The position numbers and the translations under genes are program-made. From Streptomyces formicae (GTDB taxonomy: Bacteria; Actinomycetota; Actinomycetes; Streptomycetales; Streptomycetaceae): a DNA stretch of 64,000 bases. The stretch is from NCBI RefSeq assembly GCF_002556545.1, contig NZ_CP022685.1:2108001-2172000 (forward strand). The letters are read 5' to 3'. The notes below the pieces were generated by a model. The model made no database searches, was not told the DNA's origin, and worked only from the letters and a program-made list of their open reading frames with translations. Below are positions 61,128 to 64,000 of this stretch, in pieces (the first letter of the stretch is position 1; each line of letters starts with the position of its first letter).

Positions 61128-62141
61128 CTATAGCCACGACAGGGAGGCTGCTCGGGTGAGGAGGTGGTGGGCTGCTGATGTGTCGCCCGACAGGCCGTGG
61201 GGGATGTCGGTCGGGGGGCGGCGGCCGCCTATCAGGAGGCAGAAGTCGACCGGGTCCAGGACCAGTTCGGCGCGGACGGCGTCGGTCGTGTCGCCCAGGA
61301 TCCACTCCGTGCCGCCGCCCTCCCCCTCGATGGTGAGCGCCACCGTCGGTGCTTGCGGGCCGAGGGCGATGTCGAGGATGCGCACCGCGAGCCTGACGAG
61401 CTGCCACAGGTGCGGGACCCGCGGTGGAGGCACCCGCCGGTCGAGCGCCCTGCCGATGTCGTCGGCGTGCACCCACGCCTCGAAGGCCCGCACCAGGAAG
61501 TGGTCGCCGACCGGCAGCCGTACGCCCATCAACACCGCGGCGCGCGCGGCCAGTTCACGGTCGTGGGCGGCGGGTGCCGCCAGCAGGCCCGCGGCCTGGT
61601 TGCGCCAGGTGGCGACGGTCTGCGCGGGAGTGCGCAGCCGCTCGTGGGCGATGACGTCGGAGGTGCGCGCCGCCCAGGCCGCCCGCCACGGCGCCCCCTC
61701 CGGCACCGAGGAGGCGGGCACGCGCGCGTGCAGCCCGAGGTGGAGCGCGAGCGGTTCGTCAGCGGCGATCAGGTGCGCGACGGTGTCGTGCACGTCCCAG
61801 TCGTGCGCGACCGGCGTCTCCCAGTCGCCCCGCTCGCCCAACTCCCCCAGGAGCGCCTGGAGCCCGGCGACCGCGGCCGCGTAGGGCGCGGCGTGCGGGG
61901 CGGTGCGCAGGGCGGGGGCGCGGGTGCGGAACGCGCGGGAAAGCACGTGCGGGACGTCGGACGGCGGCGGGGCCGGTGGCCCCTCCAGGTGCCGCACCGT
62001 GTCCCGCAGCCTGCGCGCCTCCGCGGAGCAGGCCGCGCAGCCGGGCAGGTGGGCCGTGATCCGGTGCTCGTCTCCGGGCAGGACCGCTTCCACCGCCCAG
62101 GCTCCGAGCAGTTCGCGTACGTCCTCGTGTTCCGTGGTCAC
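61128..62141 (-). CDS. Anti-sigma factor with maleylpyruvate-isomerase/mycothiol-type domain
   Basis: 337 residues. Residues 1-50 are a zinc anti-sigma domain: ELLGAWAVEAVLPGDEHRITAHLPGCAACSAEA carries the His-x3-Cys-x2-Cys motif. Residues ~85-235 (YAAAVAGLQALLGELG, WDVHDTVAHLIAADEPLAL, FEAWVHADDIGRALD) are an MDMPI_N/DinB-type four-helix domain with conserved His residues, the fold of mycothiol-dependent maleylpyruvate isomerase. A small C-terminal domain follows. The start overlaps the sigma factor gene stop (ATGA), so the two are coupled. Confidence 0.85.
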   Translation of the reverse strand: MTTEHEDVRELLGAWAVEAVLPGDEHRITAHLPGCAACSAEARRLRDTVRHLEGPPAPPPSDVPHVLSRAFRTRAPALRTAPHAAPYAAAVAGLQALLGELGERGDWETPVAHDWDVHDTVAHLIAADEPLALHLGLHARVPASSVPEGAPWRAAWAARTSDVIAHERLRTPAQTVATWRNQAAGLLAAPAAHDRELAARAAVLMGVRLPVGDHFLVRAFEAWVHADDIGRALDRRVPPPRVPHLWQLVRLAVRILDIALGPQAPTVALTIEGEGGGTEWILGDTTDAVRAELVLDPVDFCLLIGGRRPPTDIPHGLSGDTSAAHHLLTRAASLSWL

Positions 62142-62755
62142 GGGATCTCACCTCGCAGGGGCGGGTCCGCGAGGGTCTCTGCCAGGGTGCGCAGGGCCGT
62201 CCGCAGGCGGGTCTTCGCGGTGCCTTCGGGGATGCCGAGCTCGACCGCGGCCTGACGGTACGTCCGGCCCGCGAAATAGGCCAGGTGCACCACCTGCCGC
62301 TGGTGCAGCGGGAGCCGGGCGAGCGCGGAGTGCAGCAGGAGCGAGCGTTCCTGTTCGAGGACGGCCTCGTCGGGGGCGGGTCCCGGGGCGGGGACGGCGC
62401 GCAGCACCGTCTCGTCCACGTGCGTGGCCTTGCGGTGCCGTTCCTCGCCGCGCACCCAGTCCACGGCCCGCCGGTGGGCGAGCATGGAGAGCCAGGCGCG
62501 CAGGCTGCCGCGGCGCGCGTCGAAGGCGTACGGCCTGCTCCAGAGGTGGGCGAAGACCTCCTGCGCGACGTCCTCCGCGGCGGCGGGGCTGCGGGTGACC
62601 CGGGCGGCGACGCGGAGCACGAGGTCGCCGTAGGCGGCGTAGGCATCGGCGAGCGCGGCCTCGTCGCCGTAGACGAGGCGCCGGTGCAGGTCGTCGTCGG
62701 GCGGCGGCCGCTCGGGGCCGCCTCGCGCGTCCGCCGTGTCGAACGCCCGCTTCAT
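62138..62755 (-). CDS. ECF-type RNA polymerase sigma factor
   Basis: 205 residues. Region 2: ADAYAAYGDLVLRVAARVTRSPAAAEDVAQEVFAHLWSRPYAFDARRGSLRAWLSMLAHRRAVDWVR. Region 4: LPLHQRQVVHLAYFAGRTYRQAAVELGIPEGTAKTRLRTALRTL. Partner of the downstream anti-sigma factor, as shown by the overlapping genes. GAGGTGG precedes the ATG. No autoregulatory promoter could be recognised. Confidence 0.93.
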   Translation of the reverse strand: MKRAFDTADARGGPERPPPDDDLHRRLVYGDEAALADAYAAYGDLVLRVAARVTRSPAAAEDVAQEVFAHLWSRPYAFDARRGSLRAWLSMLAHRRAVDWVRGEERHRKATHVDETVLRAVPAPGPAPDEAVLEQERSLLLHSALARLPLHQRQVVHLAYFAGRTYRQAAVELGIPEGTAKTRLRTALRTLAETLADPPLRGEIP

Positions 62756-62838
62756 CGGCACCACCACCTCGCGCGGCCGCCCTGCGCGCCCGCCCCGCCC
62801 TGCCAAGCGTGGCGTCCAGCCGCCCGGCGCGCCAGGGT

Positions 62839-63885
62839 TCAGCCGGAGAGCACGTCGAGCAGCCGGTCCACATCCGCCTCGGTGTTGTACAGGTGGAACG
62901 CGGCGCGCAGGTGTCCCGCGCGTGCGGAGGTGACGACCCCGGCGCGGGCCAGTTCGGGCTGCCGGTCGCCGAGGCCCGGCACGGAGACGATGGGGGACGT
63001 GCCGGGCACCGGGGTGCGGCCGATCCTGGCGAGCCCCGCGCGGTAGCGGGCGGCGAGGGCGGTGTCGTGGGCGTGCACCGCGTCGACGCCGGTCTCCTCG
63101 ACGAGGGTGAGGGCGGCGGCCGCGCCCCGGTAGGCGAGGAAGGCGGGCGGTTCGTCGAACCGGCGCGCGTCGGGGGCGAGTTCGGTGACCGGGCCGTACG
63201 AGGAGTTGTCGGTGTCGGCGGCCGCGAGCCAGCCCGCGTGCAGCGGGACCAGGGACTTCTGGGCCTCTTCGGTCACGGTGAGGAACTGGGCGCCGCGCGG
63301 GCAGAGCAGCCACTTGAAGGCGCCGGTGACCGTGTAGTCGTACAGCGAGGCGTCGAACGGCAGCCAGCCCACGGCCTGCGTCGCGTCCACGAGGGTGCGC
63401 GCGCTGTGCGCGGCGGCCGCGGCACGGACGGCGGCGAGGTCGGCGGTCCTGCCGTCGGCCGACTGGACCGCGGAGAAGGCGACGAGCGCGGTGTCGGGGC
63501 CGACGGCCTCGGCGAGCGACTCGAAGGGCGCGTACCGCGCGCGGAGATCGCCGCGCACCGCGAAGGGGGTGCTGACGGAGGCGAACTCCCCTTCGGGGAA
63601 GAGGACTTCGCTGCCCGGCGGCAGCGAGCCCGCGATCAGACCGACGTGCACGGCGACGGAGCCGCCGGTGGCCACCCGGCCCGGTGGCACCCCGACGAGC
63701 CGGGCGAAGGACGCCCGGGCCGCTTCCACGGACCCGAAGTCCTCCGCCCCGCCGGGCCTGCCGTCGCCGAGCTCGGCGGCCATGGCGCGCACGGCCTCGC
63801 GCGCGCGGCGCGGCGGCAGACCGCAGTTCGCGGTGTTGAGATACGTCGTCGTGGGCGCGAACTCGGCGCCGGCGCTGATCCCCAT
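62839..63885 (-). CDS. Class V PLP-dependent aminotransferase / cysteine desulfurase-like
   Basis: 348 residues. TTTYLNTANCGLPPRRAREAV opens the domain; LVDATQAVGWLPFDASLYDYTVTGAFKWLLCPRG holds the PLP Asp and Lys. Similar to kynureninase/isopenicillin N epimerase-like members; the substrate is unknown. The start is the ATG with AGTGGG just upstream; only 11 bases separate it from the gene ending at 63897. Confidence 0.87.
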   Translation of the reverse strand: MGISAGAEFAPTTTYLNTANCGLPPRRAREAVRAMAAELGDGRPGGAEDFGSVEAARASFARLVGVPPGRVATGGSVAVHVGLIAGSLPPGSEVLFPEGEFASVSTPFAVRGDLRARYAPFESLAEAVGPDTALVAFSAVQSADGRTADLAAVRAAAAAHSARTLVDATQAVGWLPFDASLYDYTVTGAFKWLLCPRGAQFLTVTEEAQKSLVPLHAGWLAAADTDNSSYGPVTELAPDARRFDEPPAFLAYRGAAAALTLVEETGVDAVHAHDTALAARYRAGLARIGRTPVPGTSPIVSVPGLGDRQPELARAGVVTSARAGHLRAAFHLYNTEADVDRLLDVLSG

Positions 63886-63896
63886 GGGACCCACTC

Positions 63897-64000
63897 TTAT
63901 ACGGCGTCGCCCTGCTGCGGAACAGCGCACCCGTCGGGGCCGCACGCCTCACCCTCGGCGACTTCGGTGTCCGCGGCGATGGTGGTCAGCGGGGAGCGGC
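63897..64000 (-). CDS. Unrecognised protein, C-terminal end only (partial)
   Basis: The 5' end is outside the window. The minus-strand frame is open for 33 codons to a TAA at 63897-63899 and has G/C at nearly all third positions, as real genes here do. The end reads RSPLTTIAADTEVAEGEACG and continues PDGCAVPQQGDAV, with a CxxxxC pair. No family recognised. It is probably co-transcribed with the class V aminotransferase. Confidence 0.5.
   Translation of the reverse strand, partial: RSPLTTIAADTEVAEGEACGPDGCAVPQQGDAV

Overview
The window is high-GC actinobacterial chromosome, almost certainly from a Streptomyces. The evidence is about 70% G+C with strong third-position G/C bias, frequent GTG starts, many leaderless starts, LAETG sortase signals, mycothiol-linked domains, and a gene order that from memory follows the S. 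coelicolor core region around SCO1818 to SCO1870 (tyrS, moaA, paired subtilisins, gbn, pitH2, cob genes, ectABCD). I see no insertion sequence, prophage, tRNA, rRNA or CRISPR array. It reads as stable core DNA with lineage-specific intergenic repeats.

Layout. 1-7.1 kb: end of a TldD/PmbA-type protease gene, tyrS, small membrane and zinc-type proteins, a 102-bp direct repeat flanking small genes, moaA, and a sodium:solute symporter coupled to a DUF485 protein. 7.4-10.5 kb: two secreted subtilisin-like proteases in tandem. 10.6-16.8 kb: CoA transferase, CopD-like membrane protein, alcohol dehydrogenase, a coupled pair (lysoplasmalogenase-like and alkylglycerol-monooxygenase-like) and a VIT-type metal transporter. 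16.8-21.8 kb: a four-gene catabolic-looking operon (two amidohydrolases, SDR, acetoacetate-decarboxylase-like) facing its own TetR regulator across a clear palindrome. 21.8-26.7 kb: exonuclease, zinc protein, SURF1, GH15 hydrolase, SDR.

26.7-29.9 kb: an Asp23/AmaP-type envelope-stress cluster. 29.9-34 kb: enoyl-CoA hydratase, the small nucleoid protein gene gbn with a dense GATC cluster upstream, an ABC-F ATPase and a PQQ-like repeat protein. 34.2-40 kb: zinc metallopeptidase, VOC protein, a hypothetical protein, hydrolase, class II aldolase and a GH25 lysozyme. 40.2-41.8 kb: phosphate transporter pitH2 with a PHO box, and a small membrane partner.

41.9-51.1 kb: cobalamin block. A cobalamin riboswitch and a 22-codon leader ORF precede cobD-cobQ-cobaltochelatase-cobO-cobB, all overlapping or abutting. 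A ZIP transporter lies opposite, followed by a CobE-CobC fusion gene. 51.2-51.7 kb: a large imperfect palindrome. 51.7-55.2 kb: an LAETG surface protein, an amidohydrolase and a divergent class V aminotransferase. 55.7-59.0 kb: ectABCD for ectoine and hydroxyectoine synthesis. 59.1-64 kb: a divergent OYE reductase/MarR pair, a 71-bp tandem repeat, an ECF sigma factor with an unusual anti-sigma carrying a maleylpyruvate-isomerase-type domain, a class V aminotransferase, and the 3' end of a further gene.

Functionally the window mixes housekeeping (tyrS, moaA), cofactor supply (cobalamin, molybdopterin), osmoprotection (ectoines), envelope stress (Asp23 cluster), phosphate uptake and secreted hydrolases. 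Identifications are from motif reading and memory of families; no search was run.
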